A DNA stretch of 64,000 bases from an uncultured Jannaschia sp. (GTDB lineage Bacteria > Pseudomonadota > Alphaproteobacteria > Rhodobacterales > Rhodobacteraceae): positions 1 to 64,000 of the forward strand of contig CANLTZ010000012.1 of assembly GCA_947494145.1 (NCBI GenBank), given 5' to 3'. The notes below the pieces were generated by a model. The model ran no database searches, was not told the origin of the DNA, and saw only the letters and a program-made list of their open reading frames with translations. This document shows, one piece after another, positions 23,163 through 32,282 of the stretch; the stretch's first letter is position 1, and each line of letters starts with the position of its first letter. Made by a program: the position numbers and the translations under genes.

Positions 23163-25457
23163 TCAGTTCGGCAGAATAGGGCGATGTCGCTTTATGGACA
23201 TGGCATGCACTCCGATCACAACAAGGGATGCCACGATCCCTGCAACCGTGATCCAAGACGGCTTCCACAGGACCGCCACGGCACAGCCAAGACGCAGGAC
23301 GGCTTCGGCCCTGGTCATCGGTCCCCGATCATAGCGCGCCAGGGCCGAGGCAATCAGATACAGCGCAAGGAGCAACCGCGCACCGAGCAGAGCCAATGCA
23401 AGGGGTTCGACCTGGCCCGAATAGCCCTCGATTAACGTGCTGCGCCCTGCCGCGTCGGTGATTGTCACGGCCTCCTCGATCAGCAGCAATTCCGGATACC
23501 AGGCGAAGACGAAGGGGATGGTGAACATCACGATGCCCACGCGCACGGCTGCAAAGCCGGTCCGCATCGGCTCCGCCCCGGTGATGGATGCGGCGGCGAA
23601 GGCTGCGATTGCGACGGGCGGTGTAATGGCCGATGCAACAGCAAAGTAGAAGACGAACATATTGGCGGTGAAGAAGCTAACGCCCAGATTGGCCAGCAGC
23701 GGCCCGAGCAGGAGCGCGACGTTCACATAAGCCGGCACCGTCGGCATCCCCATGCCCAGCAGGATCGCGCAGAGCATGGCGCAAATCAGCGCAAGCATCA
23801 GGTAGACCCCGCCCGCAATGGCGACTTCGACGCCCAGAATGGTGAAGGAGGTCGCCGTCTCAAGCCACGCGGTCACCGCGCGCGTCAACTCGCCTGTAAG
23901 ACCGGATTCGTTGAGGAAGGCGGCAATGATCGACACCGCGAAAAGCAGCAGGAACAGACGCGCGATAAGGATGCCGCCGTCACCCAGGGCCACGAGGACG
24001 GATGAGGGGCGGGCGCGTGTGCCTGCATCTAGGAATAGGAGCGGCAACAGCACGGCGACGGCCCACCAGCCGGCTGAGACGGCGTCGCCGGTCGCGTTCA
24101 CGATGGTCTGGACGACGGGGCCGGGCAAGAGCGTGGAAAGAAGGCCATCGGCCACCGCGTCCTTGTCGCCGAGCAGCAGAAACAGGATCACCATGATGGG
24201 CACGAAGATGATGATGAGGTTGAGCCAGTCCTGACGCTCCATGATGAGGTCTTCGGGGATCTCGCGCATGGCCGCGACCCCTTCGCGCCGGGCTTGGAAC
24301 ATGACCGCCAGGAAGATCGACAAAAAGAAGGCCAATGCGGGCAGGAAGGCCGCCGTGATGACCTTCGTGTAGGGCACTGCCGTCAGCGCCACGAGCACGA
24401 AGGCCGCCACGCCCATCACCGGCGGCATGATCTGCCCACCGGACGACGCCGCCGCCTCGACACCCCCCGCGAAGGGCGCGGAGAAGCCGTTGCGGCGCAT
24501 CATTGGAATGGTCAGACGGCCGGTGGACAGCACGTTCGTCACCGGACCGCCCGTGATCGTACCAAACATGGCCGAAGATACGATAGCTGCATGGGCTGGC
24601 CCGCCGCGCAGATTGCGGGTCGCGCGCACGGCCAACTTGATGAGGGACGTGCCCCCGGCAGACGCACCGAACAATGCGCCCAGGATCACATAGGGAAAGA
24701 CCTGGCCCACGATGATGTCCATGAACCGGCCCATGAAGCCATCCGGCGTCACGAAGACATTGGTTGCCTTCTGGATCGCGGCGGCCAAAGGGTCGCCCCC
24801 ATCGGCGCCCAGCTTGGTGACGAGAAAGCCGTTGTCGGCAAGCCCTAGGGCCCAGATGAGCGCGGTGCCCACGGTGTAAAGCACCACCACGCTGGCCACG
24901 ATCACCAGCGGCGCGCCCCAGACCCGGATGTTGTAGGCGAAGAAGACAGCGATGATCACAAACAGAAGCGGGATGATCCAGATACCGAAGCGGGCCTGGC
25001 AAGCGGGGACTTCGGCCTCGAAGGACATGCCCGGAATGACCCCCTCGGCGCGGGCGGCGGCATCGGCGATCAGGCGGGCGCGCTCCCCGGTGATCTGGTC
25101 GATCAGACAAACGGAGTCGATTTCGACCAGAAAGCCAATGCCACCCAGCAGGGCCGCACCCACCAAGCCGATATCGAGGACCTTTCCAAGCCAAGCCCGA
25201 GCCGTTCCGCGCCAAGCACGCCAAAGGCTGGCATCAAGCGCCACGATCCCCATCATCAGCACGAAGAGCGGCGGATAAAGGTATTCGGGCGGAAAGCCCG
25301 ACACCCGGAAGAACGGCCGCCCCGTGATGTCGCGCGCCCAATCCTGCAGCCCCGGAATTTCGGGCATGGTGTTCAGCATCCCCGCCACCACCAAGATCAG
25401 CGCGAGGCCCAGGGCCACGCGCCGGCCCAAAGGGCGTGTGCTCTCTATATCGGTCAT
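23163..25457 (-). CDS. TRAP transporter, fused 4TM/12TM permease of the TAXI type
   Basis: A 764-residue inner-membrane protein with around 17-19 predicted membrane helices. The start at 25457 (MTDIESTRPLGRRVALGL) is chosen because the upstream extension lacks a membrane pattern and overlaps the intergenic stem-loop. Fused permease motifs are present, e.g. GTITGGPVTNVLSTGRLTIP, GGVEAAASSGGQIMPPVMGV and ILLGMGMPTVPAYVNVALLL. Together with the TAXI binding protein encoded 49 bp upstream it makes a Na+- or proton-driven importer. The substrate is unknown; the divergent MarR-sulfatase unit suggests an ester or a product of it. Confidence 0.92.
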   Translation of the reverse strand: MTDIESTRPLGRRVALGLALILVVAGMLNTMPEIPGLQDWARDITGRPFFRVSGFPPEYLYPPLFVLMMGIVALDASLWRAWRGTARAWLGKVLDIGLVGAALLGGIGFLVEIDSVCLIDQITGERARLIADAAARAEGVIPGMSFEAEVPACQARFGIWIIPLLFVIIAVFFAYNIRVWGAPLVIVASVVVLYTVGTALIWALGLADNGFLVTKLGADGGDPLAAAIQKATNVFVTPDGFMGRFMDIIVGQVFPYVILGALFGASAGGTSLIKLAVRATRNLRGGPAHAAIVSSAMFGTITGGPVTNVLSTGRLTIPMMRRNGFSAPFAGGVEAAASSGGQIMPPVMGVAAFVLVALTAVPYTKVITAAFLPALAFFLSIFLAVMFQARREGVAAMREIPEDLIMERQDWLNLIIIFVPIMVILFLLLGDKDAVADGLLSTLLPGPVVQTIVNATGDAVSAGWWAVAVLLPLLFLDAGTRARPSSVLVALGDGGILIARLFLLLFAVSIIAAFLNESGLTGELTRAVTAWLETATSFTILGVEVAIAGGVYLMLALICAMLCAILLGMGMPTVPAYVNVALLLGPLLANLGVSFFTANMFVFYFAVASAITPPVAIAAFAAASITGAEPMRTGFAAVRVGIVMFTIPFVFAWYPELLLIEEAVTITDAAGRSTLIEGYSGQVEPLALALLGARLLLALYLIASALARYDRGPMTRAEAVLRLGCAVAVLWKPSWITVAGIVASLVVIGVHAMSIKRHRPILPN

Positions 25458-25474
25458 TCGCGCGATCGGTTGCC

Positions 25475-25499
25475 GGCGGGGTCGACCTGCGGCCCCGCC
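25475..25499. terminator. Intra-operon stem-loop after the TAXI binding-protein gene
   Basis: Arms GGCGGGG (25475-25481) and CCCCGCC (25493-25499) with an 11-base loop, lying in the 49-bp gap between the TAXI binding-protein stop and the permease start on the minus strand. Confidence 0.55.
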
Positions 25500-25506
25500 T
25501 TGGGCA

Positions 25507-26562
25507 TCAGGGGCGAAGGCAATCAGCGATTGTGTGGCCCGCCTCCTCATAGGCGCGGATGGCGCCCGGATGCATCGTCATATCCACCGCGCCACAAACG
25601 CCCTGGCTGACGCCGTCGATGTCGCCGAAGCTCATGAACAGCCAGGGCCCGCGCGGCGAGCCGGTTTCAAACCGTTCCTGCCCTTCGAGATATGCTTTGG
25701 TGATTTCATAGGCGAGGTCATCATCCATGCTGGCGGGCACGATCTGAGCGAAGGCGGTGGCGAAGCTGTCGAAGGTGTCGTCGTCTGTGACGATGGTGAT
25801 GTCATTACCTTCGTAGGCCGCGCGATATTCGTCCACCGGCACGGAATAAGGGGCATGGCCTGGCGCAGCCATGATCTGCTGGCCCAATTCACTGGCAAGC
25901 AGGTCCGAGGGCATGTCGTAGATCGTCGTCGCACCTGCTGCGGCGATGGCGATCTGGCGGCCAGAGGGCAAACCTTCGGGAATGGTCCAGGCATCGGCGC
26001 CACCACCCGTGATGGTCGACACCGTGTCGGGCCAGGGCGTCTGGATGCCCTCATAACCCTCACCCTCCTTGAGGCCGGACAGAAGCTGCACGGCGGCCCG
26101 GCCCGACGTCAGCGCCGCGCCGCGGGGCGGGCCATTCCAGACGCGCAGGCCATCAAGGTCGCGCAGATCCCCAACAGCCCCGCCGTCATAATGGCCAAAA
26201 ATCTGCGCTGAGGCGGCGGTGAAGAACAGCGCGCGCAGCCCACCCGCCAGCTCCGCGCCCCGTTCAGGGCCGATGCCGCTATAGGGGCCGATGCCGCGCG
26301 ACATCAGAAACGGCAGAATAAGCGGCGCGGGCGCCATGTCGAGCTGGCCCTCGGCCACGGCTTGAACCGAATTGGTCAGCGTGGCGCCCTCGGTGATCTG
26401 CATCGTGGCAACGCCCGCGCTTTCCAGAACGGCGGCCAGCGTGGTGTCGATATAGTGCGGCGTGGAACCGGGCGATGTCGTCTCGGCAGTCAGCGTGGCC
26501 TGCGCTGCGGCCAGTGCGGGGGCCAGCGCAAGCGCCGCACCCAGAACGGTCGATTTGATCAT
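25507..26562 (-). CDS. TAXI-family TRAP substrate-binding protein
   Basis: A 351-residue periplasmic protein with signal peptide (MIKSTVLGAALALAPALAAAQA). The start at 26562 has GAGGAAG upstream. The TAXI pattern is visible in the NSVQAVAEGQLDMAPAPLIL and DLRDLDGLRVWNGPPRGAAL segments. It has two cysteines near the C-terminus (VCGAVD and DCLRP) that could form a disulfide. It is the first gene of a two-gene operon with the fused permease and is divergent from marR with a likely operator between. Confidence 0.85.
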   Translation of the reverse strand: MIKSTVLGAALALAPALAAAQATLTAETTSPGSTPHYIDTTLAAVLESAGVATMQITEGATLTNSVQAVAEGQLDMAPAPLILPFLMSRGIGPYSGIGPERGAELAGGLRALFFTAASAQIFGHYDGGAVGDLRDLDGLRVWNGPPRGAALTSGRAAVQLLSGLKEGEGYEGIQTPWPDTVSTITGGGADAWTIPEGLPSGRQIAIAAAGATTIYDMPSDLLASELGQQIMAAPGHAPYSVPVDEYRAAYEGNDITIVTDDDTFDSFATAFAQIVPASMDDDLAYEITKAYLEGQERFETGSPRGPWLFMSFGDIDGVSQGVCGAVDMTMHPGAIRAYEEAGHTIADCLRP

Positions 26563-26642
26563 GTCTTCCTCCCTTGACGCCACGTCTCCCCGCGCGGCGA
26601 TACGCCCGTCGGTCCGGGCTCGGGGAACGGTCGCAGAAGCTT

Positions 26643-26656
26643 CGTGACTTGTCACG
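26643..26656. promoter_or_regulatory. Palindrome, probable MarR operator
   Basis: A 14-bp inverted repeat CGTGAC-TT-GTCACG between the divergent TAXI-TRAP operon (start 26562) and the MarR gene (start 26699). Position and symmetry fit an operator through which the MarR protein could control both directions. Confidence 0.55.
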
Positions 26657-26698
26657 TATTGATTTTCGGGGTCAGGTGGCATCCATGGGAGGACACGC

Positions 26699-27187
26699 AT
26701 GGAAGAGGAAGTCGAGGCGCGCGCGCGTCGCGTGGCAAGGCGCAAAGCCGACCAGGATGCGAACCCGTTCGGGCGCGTGCAGACCGCAGCCGCCGCGTCG
26801 CGTGCCCAGGCACAGCGGCTTTTGAAGGCAAGCGGCCTGTCCATCCTGGAATGGCGCGTGCTCTGGGATCTCAGCGAGGCGGGCCCCCTGACGGTGCGCG
26901 ATCTTGCGTCGATCCAGCGTGCGGATCATTCGCTCATCAGTCGGGCGCTGCCGGCCATGCGCAAGCGCGGCCTTGTTGCCGAAGTCGGCGGCGTCCGCGA
27001 CCGCCGCCGCACCCTGGTCGCGCTGACCGAGGCGGGCCGCGCCGCATTCGGGGTGGCCGCCCCCGTGATGCGCGCGCGCCGCGACGCCCTGCGCGCCGCC
27101 TTCACGCAAACCGAGCGCGAAACCTTCCTGACCCTGCTCGCCCGTTTCGAGGCGCAACTCGCCCCCCCACCGGAGACCGATCCATGA
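26699..27187 (+). CDS. MarR-family transcriptional regulator
   Basis: A 162-residue winged-helix regulator with GGGAGGA just upstream. Recognition region: LSILEWRVLWDLSEAGPLTV, LASIQRADHSLISRALPAMR, then the wing GVRDRRRTLVALTEAGRAAF. A basic N-terminal extension of about 25 residues precedes the dimer helix. Its stop overlaps the start of the sulfatase gene (ATGA), so the two are coupled; it likely senses a substrate or product of that enzyme or of the divergent transporter. Confidence 0.92.
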   Translation: MEEEVEARARRVARRKADQDANPFGRVQTAAAASRAQAQRLLKASGLSILEWRVLWDLSEAGPLTVRDLASIQRADHSLISRALPAMRKRGLVAEVGGVRDRRRTLVALTEAGRAAFGVAAPVMRARRDALRAAFTQTERETFLTLLARFEAQLAPPPETDP

Positions 27188-28830
27188 CCGACCGCCCCAA
27201 TGTCCTCTGGATCATGGCCGACCAATTGCGGTGGGATTACCTGTCCTGCTATGGCCACCCGCACCTCCATACGCCCCATATCGACGCCCTGGCCGCCCGC
27301 GGCGTGCGTTTTGACCGGGCCTATGTCCAATCCCCGGTTTGCGGCCCGTCGCGCATGTCGGCCTATACCGGGCGCTACGTCCGATCCCACGGGTCGACCT
27401 GGAACGGCATGCCGCTGCGCGTCGGTGAGCCGACGCTGGGCGATCATCTGCGCGAGGCGGGCGCCCGGGCCGTCCTGGTGGGCAAAACCCATATGATCGC
27501 CGATCGCGAAGGCATGGCCTGGCTGGGCATCGACCCGGCCAGCGAAATCGGCGTGCGTCGGTCCGAATGCGGCTTTGAGCCGTTTGAACGTGATGACGGC
27601 CTGCACCCCGATAGCCACCGGCAGAAGTGGTCGGCCTATGACGATTACCTAGTGGCGCATGGCTATGTCTCCGACAATCCGTGGGAGGATTTCGCCAATT
27701 CGGCGCTGGCCGAGGACGGGGAGCGGTTGTCGGCGTGGCTGCTTAAGCATTCGCGTCTGCCCGCGGACATTCCAGAAGAACATTCCGAGACAGCCTATAT
27801 GACCAACCGGGCAATGGACTTCATGCGCGACGCCCAAGCAAGTGGCCGCCCCTGGCTGTGCCATCTCAGCTATATCAAGCCGCACTGGCCCTATATCGTG
27901 CCCGCGCCTTACCACGACATGTACGACGAAACCCACGTCATCCCGCCCGTCCGCTCACAGGCGGAACGCAAGACGAACCACCCGCTGATGCGCGCTTACC
28001 TGGATGCCCGCGTCTGCCGCAGCTTCTCCCGCGACCATGTCCGCGAAACGGTGATCCCGGCTTATATGGGCCTCATCAAACAACTCGACGACAATCTTGG
28101 GCGGCTGTTTGCCTGGATTGATGAGACAGGGCTCAGCGAAACCACCATCATCGCCTTCACCTCCGATCACGGGGATTACCTGGGCGACCATTGGATGGGC
28201 GACAAGGATTTCTATCACGATGCCGCCGCGCGCGTCCCGCTGATCGTGTCCGACCCACGGCCCGAGGCGGCAGCCACCCGCGGTACCGTTTGTGACGACC
28301 TAGTTGAGATGATCGATCTCGCGCCAACCTTCATGGCGGCAATGGGGTGTCCGCCCAAACCTCATATCGTCGAGGGCCGCGACCTGACGCCGATTTTGCA
28401 TGGCGCGGGCGGCGTGGGTCGCCGCTACGCCATCTCAGAACACGATTACCACTGGTCCGACATGGCCCAGGCCCTCGACGTCCCGCAGGAAGACGCGCAC
28501 ACGACGATGATTTTCGATGGACGTTGGAAATACGTCCGCTGCGAGGGGTTTCGGCCGGTGCTCTTCGATCTCGATACCGATCCTGAAGAGCTGATCGATC
28601 TCGGCCCGTCCGAGACGGCTGAGCATGTGCAAGTCCGCGCCCGCATGGAGGCCGCGCTGCTGACCTGGGCGACCCGCCACCACGCGCGGATCACCGCGAC
28701 CCCGCAGGTGCTTGCAGGGCAACGCAGGGCAGCACAAGACGGCATCCTGATCGGCTTCTGGGACGAGGCGGAATATGAGGCCGCGACGGGTATCGCCTTT
28801 GGCGACCTGAAACCGCAGGGGCGGCAGTAG
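27184..28830 (+). CDS. Sulfatase-family hydrolase, phosphonate monoester hydrolase-like
   Basis: A 548-residue alkaline-phosphatase-superfamily enzyme without signal peptide. The metal-binding Asp12 lies in WIMADQLRWD; the nucleophile motif is CGPSR (Cys53 in SPVCGPSRMSAYTGRYVRSH), which a formylglycine-generating enzyme would modify. SHGSTWNGMPLRVGEPTLGD and LVGKTHMIADREGM resemble phosphonate monoester hydrolases and related choline-sulfatase-like enzymes. Further metal ligands are in FTSDHGDYLGDHWMGDKDF. No FGE gene is in the window. The substrate may be an imported sulfate or phosphonate ester. Confidence 0.88.
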   Translation: MTDRPNVLWIMADQLRWDYLSCYGHPHLHTPHIDALAARGVRFDRAYVQSPVCGPSRMSAYTGRYVRSHGSTWNGMPLRVGEPTLGDHLREAGARAVLVGKTHMIADREGMAWLGIDPASEIGVRRSECGFEPFERDDGLHPDSHRQKWSAYDDYLVAHGYVSDNPWEDFANSALAEDGERLSAWLLKHSRLPADIPEEHSETAYMTNRAMDFMRDAQASGRPWLCHLSYIKPHWPYIVPAPYHDMYDETHVIPPVRSQAERKTNHPLMRAYLDARVCRSFSRDHVRETVIPAYMGLIKQLDDNLGRLFAWIDETGLSETTIIAFTSDHGDYLGDHWMGDKDFYHDAAARVPLIVSDPRPEAAATRGTVCDDLVEMIDLAPTFMAAMGCPPKPHIVEGRDLTPILHGAGGVGRRYAISEHDYHWSDMAQALDVPQEDAHTTMIFDGRWKYVRCEGFRPVLFDLDTDPEELIDLGPSETAEHVQVRARMEAALLTWATRHHARITATPQVLAGQRRAAQDGILIGFWDEAEYEAATGIAFGDLKPQGRQ

Positions 28831-28982
28831 CACCCGGACAGATCTGACCCACAAGGCGGTCGGCAGATGGCTGGCACGGTCGCCCCAAGATCCTGCGAGA
28901 CGCCGCTGCGTCATCCTTGGGACAGGTCCGGATACATGCCCCGAAACAACGCAAGCCAATCACGTCTCGAAGCTATACCAGA

Positions 28983-29585
28983 TCAGCTTGCAGGGCGCCC
29001 AGCTTCGGTTGCGCGCGCCACCTCTTGCAATCTGCCTGTTTTCACATCGTAGACATATCCGTAGATCGGAATCGCCGGATTCACCAACGGGTGGGCGCGG
29101 ATCCGCATCACATCTTCTACCACTGCTTCGTCTTGATCGCGGATCGTATGCCATTTCACGTACCGCCCCTCGGGCGAGCCGCCGGGTTCGCTGGCATTCT
29201 GAAAGCCGCTTTCGGTCAGATCCGCCGTCTCCAACGAACCTGCAAGCAGGTCCGCCAAACCTGCAAGCAGGTCCGCCATGGCGGTGTCATTAAAAAACTG
29301 CATGCCGCAATCCGTGTGATGGATCACGAACCATTCCCGCGTGCCGAGAAGCTTGTGGCTGATCACAAGCGAGCGGATCGCATCGTCGCTGGCCCGGCCA
29401 CCGGCATTCCGCACCACATGGGCGTCGCCTTCGGCGAGCCCCGCATATTTCGCCGGATCCAAGCGGGCATCCATGCACGTCAGAATAAGAAAGCCGCGTG
29501 CGGGCGGCAGGCTCAGGTCCCCCTTGTCGAAGCTGTCTGCGTAGGCCGCATTTGCCTTTTCAACGTCTGATTTGATTTTGGACAT
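28983..29585 (-). CDS. Beta-class carbonic anhydrase
   Basis: A 200-residue cytoplasmic zinc enzyme that interconverts CO2 and bicarbonate. The zinc ligands and dyad are seen: Cys37-Met-Asp39-Ala-Arg41 and His90-Thr-Asp-Cys93 (HHTDCGM). The start at 29585 ([20 protein letters not shown]) is preferred to one 21 codons upstream. A 21-bp tandem duplication (29237-29278) repeats the residues LADLLAG after the second zinc motif. The gene stands alone. Confidence 0.88.
   Translation of the reverse strand: MSKIKSDVEKANAAYADSFDKGDLSLPPARGFLILTCMDARLDPAKYAGLAEGDAHVVRNAGGRASDDAIRSLVISHKLLGTREWFVIHHTDCGMQFFNDTAMADLLAGLADLLAGSLETADLTESGFQNASEPGGSPEGRYVKWHTIRDQDEAVVEDVMRIRAHPLVNPAIPIYGYVYDVKTGRLQEVARATEAGRPAS
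29237..29278. repeat. 21-bp tandem duplication in the carbonic anhydrase gene
   Basis: Two perfect 21-bp units starting AACCTGCAAGCAGGTCCGCC stand head to tail (29237-29257 and 29258-29278). They add seven residues in frame. Each unit contains a small palindrome, CCTGCAAGCAGG, which may have favoured slippage. Confidence 0.85.
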
Positions 29586-30166
29586 GTGGTTCTCCCCCTC
29601 CGTCATGGGGGAGACATTAGCACAGCGGAGGTCCTTGCCCCAAAACACCGCCTGGGATCAGCAAACGCACTCGGTCGTTCCGGACCCTTTTGCGTAGCTG
29701 TAAGGCAGTCGGAAACTGGCCAAACACTTCATCTTTGGCGGCCGAGGGTACCGACCTCAGGTCACCAGTCAGGTCGATGCTTGCAACGGCGAAATCACGC
29801 ATCGATTTCCAAATGGGATAAGGCTGAGATGGCGCTGAAAAACTGCGGGGCACTTTGGGGCCAGCCATGCACGCGGCGCATCAGCCGAAACGGCGCCCGC
29901 AACAGGATCGGCGCGCCATCACGCGAACAGCCTTGATACCCAGCCCAGAGGCCTGACCCGAGTTCTTTAATATCAGTTATGTAATTCGCATTCCCATTTC
30001 TTGCTCGCGTTCGGCCAATCTGTATTCCCTCGAATGACCAACGCCCCGCACACCGTAGACCAGCCAAAAAACCGGCAACTCATCACCAGGGGCGGGCCGA
30101 CGTTTCGCGGTTGCGCCTATTGCCGAGTAGCATCTTGATCATCTCGTCCTCCTTTTTGCCCTCATC
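29586..30166. other. Gene-poor stretch, nothing recognised
   Basis: About 580 bp with short frames on both strands and no recognisable domain or good start site. It probably contains the promoter of the carbonic anhydrase gene near 29590-29700. The base composition and broken frames suggest decayed sequence. Confidence 0.4.
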
Positions 30167-30436
30167 TTGGAAGTCGATGGGCGGCCAGCTCGTATAGACC
30201 GCCTGGGACTGGTCTGGCAGCTAAAGGATGAGACTGGAAAGACAGAAGAAATCACCTACACGCGGGACGCGAGCCAGATATCCGCCCCAACGGACGAAAT
30301 GTTCGCTGAAGCGGTTGCGCGTGTGACGGATTTCATGGCGGCTTGCCCGCTAAAGCGGTTTTCGAAAAACCCTAATCAGTATTTTCGAAAACGTCCCGGC
30401 ATCGCATGGACGTTGCACCGTTTCACGAAAAGCTGA
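30167..30436 (+). CDS. Small hypothetical protein ending inside a repeat element
   Basis: An 89-residue frame; residues 1-61 (EVDGRPARIDRLGLVWQLKD, then EMFAEAVARVTDFMAACP) look protein-like with an acidic amphipathic end, and the frame is also open upstream of the first ATG for about 12 codons. Residues 62-89 (LKRFSKNPNQYFRKRPGIAW...) are encoded by the 114-bp repeat at 30351-30464, so the original C-terminus was replaced or extended. I do not recognise the family. It may be a fragment. Confidence 0.4.
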   Translation: MEVDGRPARIDRLGLVWQLKDETGKTEEITYTRDASQISAPTDEMFAEAVARVTDFMAACPLKRFSKNPNQYFRKRPGIAWTLHRFTKS

Positions 30437-30464
30437 TGGCTCAGGTTTTTCGAGAACCGCTATA
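30351..30464. repeat. MITE-like palindromic repeat, copy 3 (full length)
   Basis: A 114-bp unit, same length and orientation as the copy at 323-436, starting TAAAGCGGTTTTCGAAAAAC and ending CGAGAACCGCTATA. It interrupts the end of the small open frame at 30167. Confidence 0.85.
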
Positions 30465-30557
30465 GATACCCAACCTCGGGGACGTCCCCATGATCTGCCA
30501 AACTGCGACGAAATCGCAGCCATTCTCGGGCCGCTCGATCGGCGTTGACCCTGTGCG

Positions 30558-31370
30558 TCAGCCCAGTTCCAGCGTGGTCACGGCAAAGAGCCGCCCGGGC
30601 CCCTTGGCAAAGGGACCGCGATACATCCGTGCCGTCTCGAAACCCGGGGTCAGCCCCAGATCGGCGCAAAGCCGCGCCAGACCGGGCGCGGCGTCGGGGA
30701 CGTCGATCATGATGTCGCCGGGAAAGACCGCTGCCGCCGCGTGCAGCAGGTCATGGACGGCGTCGGTATCGTCCGCCAGAAGCGGCCCGATCTTGGCGCC
30801 CACCCGGCAAGCACGCACGGTGCAAAGGCCCTGCGGACCTAGCAGCGTCTTGCGCGACGGCGTGTTCTGGAACCAGGCCGACATGTAGGCCGCTTTGCGC
30901 GCGCCAGAGGCGGCGGCTTCTCGGTCGACAAGCGCGGCCACATCGTCCGGGCGCGCGGGCCGGATACCGGGCACGGCGGTCCCCATAATCGCACCCACAT
31001 AGCGCGTCGTCGCCCCCGCATGGACGAAGCCTGACGCGGCGTAGTTGCTTTGTTGATCCGGCACACCATCCAAGCCCACGACCCGGCTGCCCGCATGATC
31101 CAAAGCGTGCTGCCACAGCCCATGGCCGATGCCCTGCCCCCGATAGGCGGGCTGCACGATATAAAGACCCAGGAACGCGAAGCTGTCATTGTGGTTCACG
31201 ACCGAAATGGCGGCGACGGGGGTGTCGCCATCGCTGGCGACAAAGAACCCCTGCGGGTCGGCGGCAAGGAATGCGGCGGCGTCATCCAGCCCAGGGTTCC
31301 AGCCTTCGGCAGCCGCCCAGTCCAAGACTTGATCCAATTCGTCCCGCCGGGCGTGTCGATAGCTAATCAT
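30558..31370 (-). CDS. GNAT-family N-acetyltransferase, two-domain
   Basis: A 270-residue enzyme. The N-terminal GNAT domain has the acetyl-CoA binding loop in YIVQPAYRGQGIGHGLWQHA (about 71-90). The C-terminal half (from about 136, GIRPARPDDVAALVDREAAA) looks like a second, acyltransferase-like domain as in the YitH-type proteins. Its start overlaps the stop of the GntR gene upstream (ATGA), so it is co-expressed with that regulator. The acceptor substrate is unknown. Confidence 0.85.
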   Translation of the reverse strand: MISYRHARRDELDQVLDWAAAEGWNPGLDDAAAFLAADPQGFFVASDGDTPVAAISVVNHNDSFAFLGLYIVQPAYRGQGIGHGLWQHALDHAGSRVVGLDGVPDQQSNYAASGFVHAGATTRYVGAIMGTAVPGIRPARPDDVAALVDREAAASGARKAAYMSAWFQNTPSRKTLLGPQGLCTVRACRVGAKIGPLLADDTDAVHDLLHAAAAVFPGDIMIDVPDAAPGLARLCADLGLTPGFETARMYRGPFAKGPGRLFAVTTLELG

Positions 31371-32056
31371 CCCAGCAGCGCATCCCGAAGCGATGTGGTT
31401 TCATCGCGCGTTTCGCGCAGGTTCAGTTGCGATACCAGGTCCAGCAGATGGCCCTTCATCAGGTCTTCAGCCTGATCGGGGTCATTGTGACGAAACGCGT
31501 CCAGAAGCGCGTGATGCGCATGGCTTTCGCAGAGCGCGTTGCGGCGCTGCCAATAGAGCGCGATGACGAGGGACGACCGTGAGACGAGCTGGCCGATGAA
31601 GGCTTCGATGGTCCGTTGATCGGCGATCCGGGCGATTTCGACGTGGAACGCACCGGACAGTTTCAGCGCCAGCCCCGCCTTGTCGGCTGCCAAAGCGGCG
31701 TGTTCCTGCGCGATGTGGTCTTCCAGCAGCGCCACATCTGCGGGTGTGGCACGTTCCGCGGCGGCGCGCGCGGTCTGCGGCTCTAGCAGGGCGCGGACCT
31801 CGAAGACTTCGCGGGCTTCCTTGACGGAGGGCTTGGCAACGAAGGCACCGCGATTGCGCTCGATGGACACGAGGCCGCCATGGGCCATGGCCCGCAGGGC
31901 CTGGCGCACCACCGTCCGGCTGACGCCGAAGATATCGCCCACTTCGTCCTCGCTCAGCTTCATGCCGGGCAGCACGCGGTGGTCGTGCACCGCTTCGGTA
32001 AGATGGGCGACAATGTCTTCGGCCGAAGACGCGGCGATTGGCAGAACATCTTTCAT
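31367..32056 (-). CDS. GntR-family regulator, FadR/FCD type
   Basis: A 229-residue regulator. The start at 32056 (MKDVLPIAASSAEDIVAHLT) is chosen since the upstream extension crosses the operator region. The winged HTH is in LSEDEVGDIFGVSRTVVRQA (35-54) with LRAMAHGGLVSIERNRGAFV. The all-helical FCD ligand domain follows (EVFEVRALLEPQTARAAAER; metal-site histidines in FHVEIARIAD and HAHHALLDAF). It is divergent from the PotABCD-like operon and probably represses it through the palindrome at 32125-32142. Confidence 0.92.
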   Translation of the reverse strand: MKDVLPIAASSAEDIVAHLTEAVHDHRVLPGMKLSEDEVGDIFGVSRTVVRQALRAMAHGGLVSIERNRGAFVAKPSVKEAREVFEVRALLEPQTARAAAERATPADVALLEDHIAQEHAALAADKAGLALKLSGAFHVEIARIADQRTIEAFIGQLVSRSSLVIALYWQRRNALCESHAHHALLDAFRHNDPDQAEDLMKGHLLDLVSQLNLRETRDETTSLRDALLG

Positions 32057-32124
32057 AGCTGCTCCCTTATTGACCTCACTGGCAGCGCGCAGGGGCTTCA
32101 ACAAGATCAGCGGCAAAAGAAACC

Positions 32125-32142
32125 CAGATCGTATACAATCTG
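32125..32142. promoter_or_regulatory. Palindrome, probable GntR operator
   Basis: An 18-bp near-perfect palindrome, CAGATCGTATACAATCTG, between the divergent GntR gene (start 32056) and the ABC transporter operon (start 32283). Its GTATAC core is shared with the palindrome upstream of the other complete GntR regulator (43550-43559). Confidence 0.65.
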
Positions 32143-32282
32143 TGCTAGATTTATGAACAACACTGGATGGTTTTGCCGTCATATCTTGCATCGCGCAGGA
32201 TAGCTGCCTTTCCCATGGGGAAAGTTCTTCGGCCCCGCGCCTCCATCCGACCAGTCTGATCGAAACACGGGTGGGGACCTGA

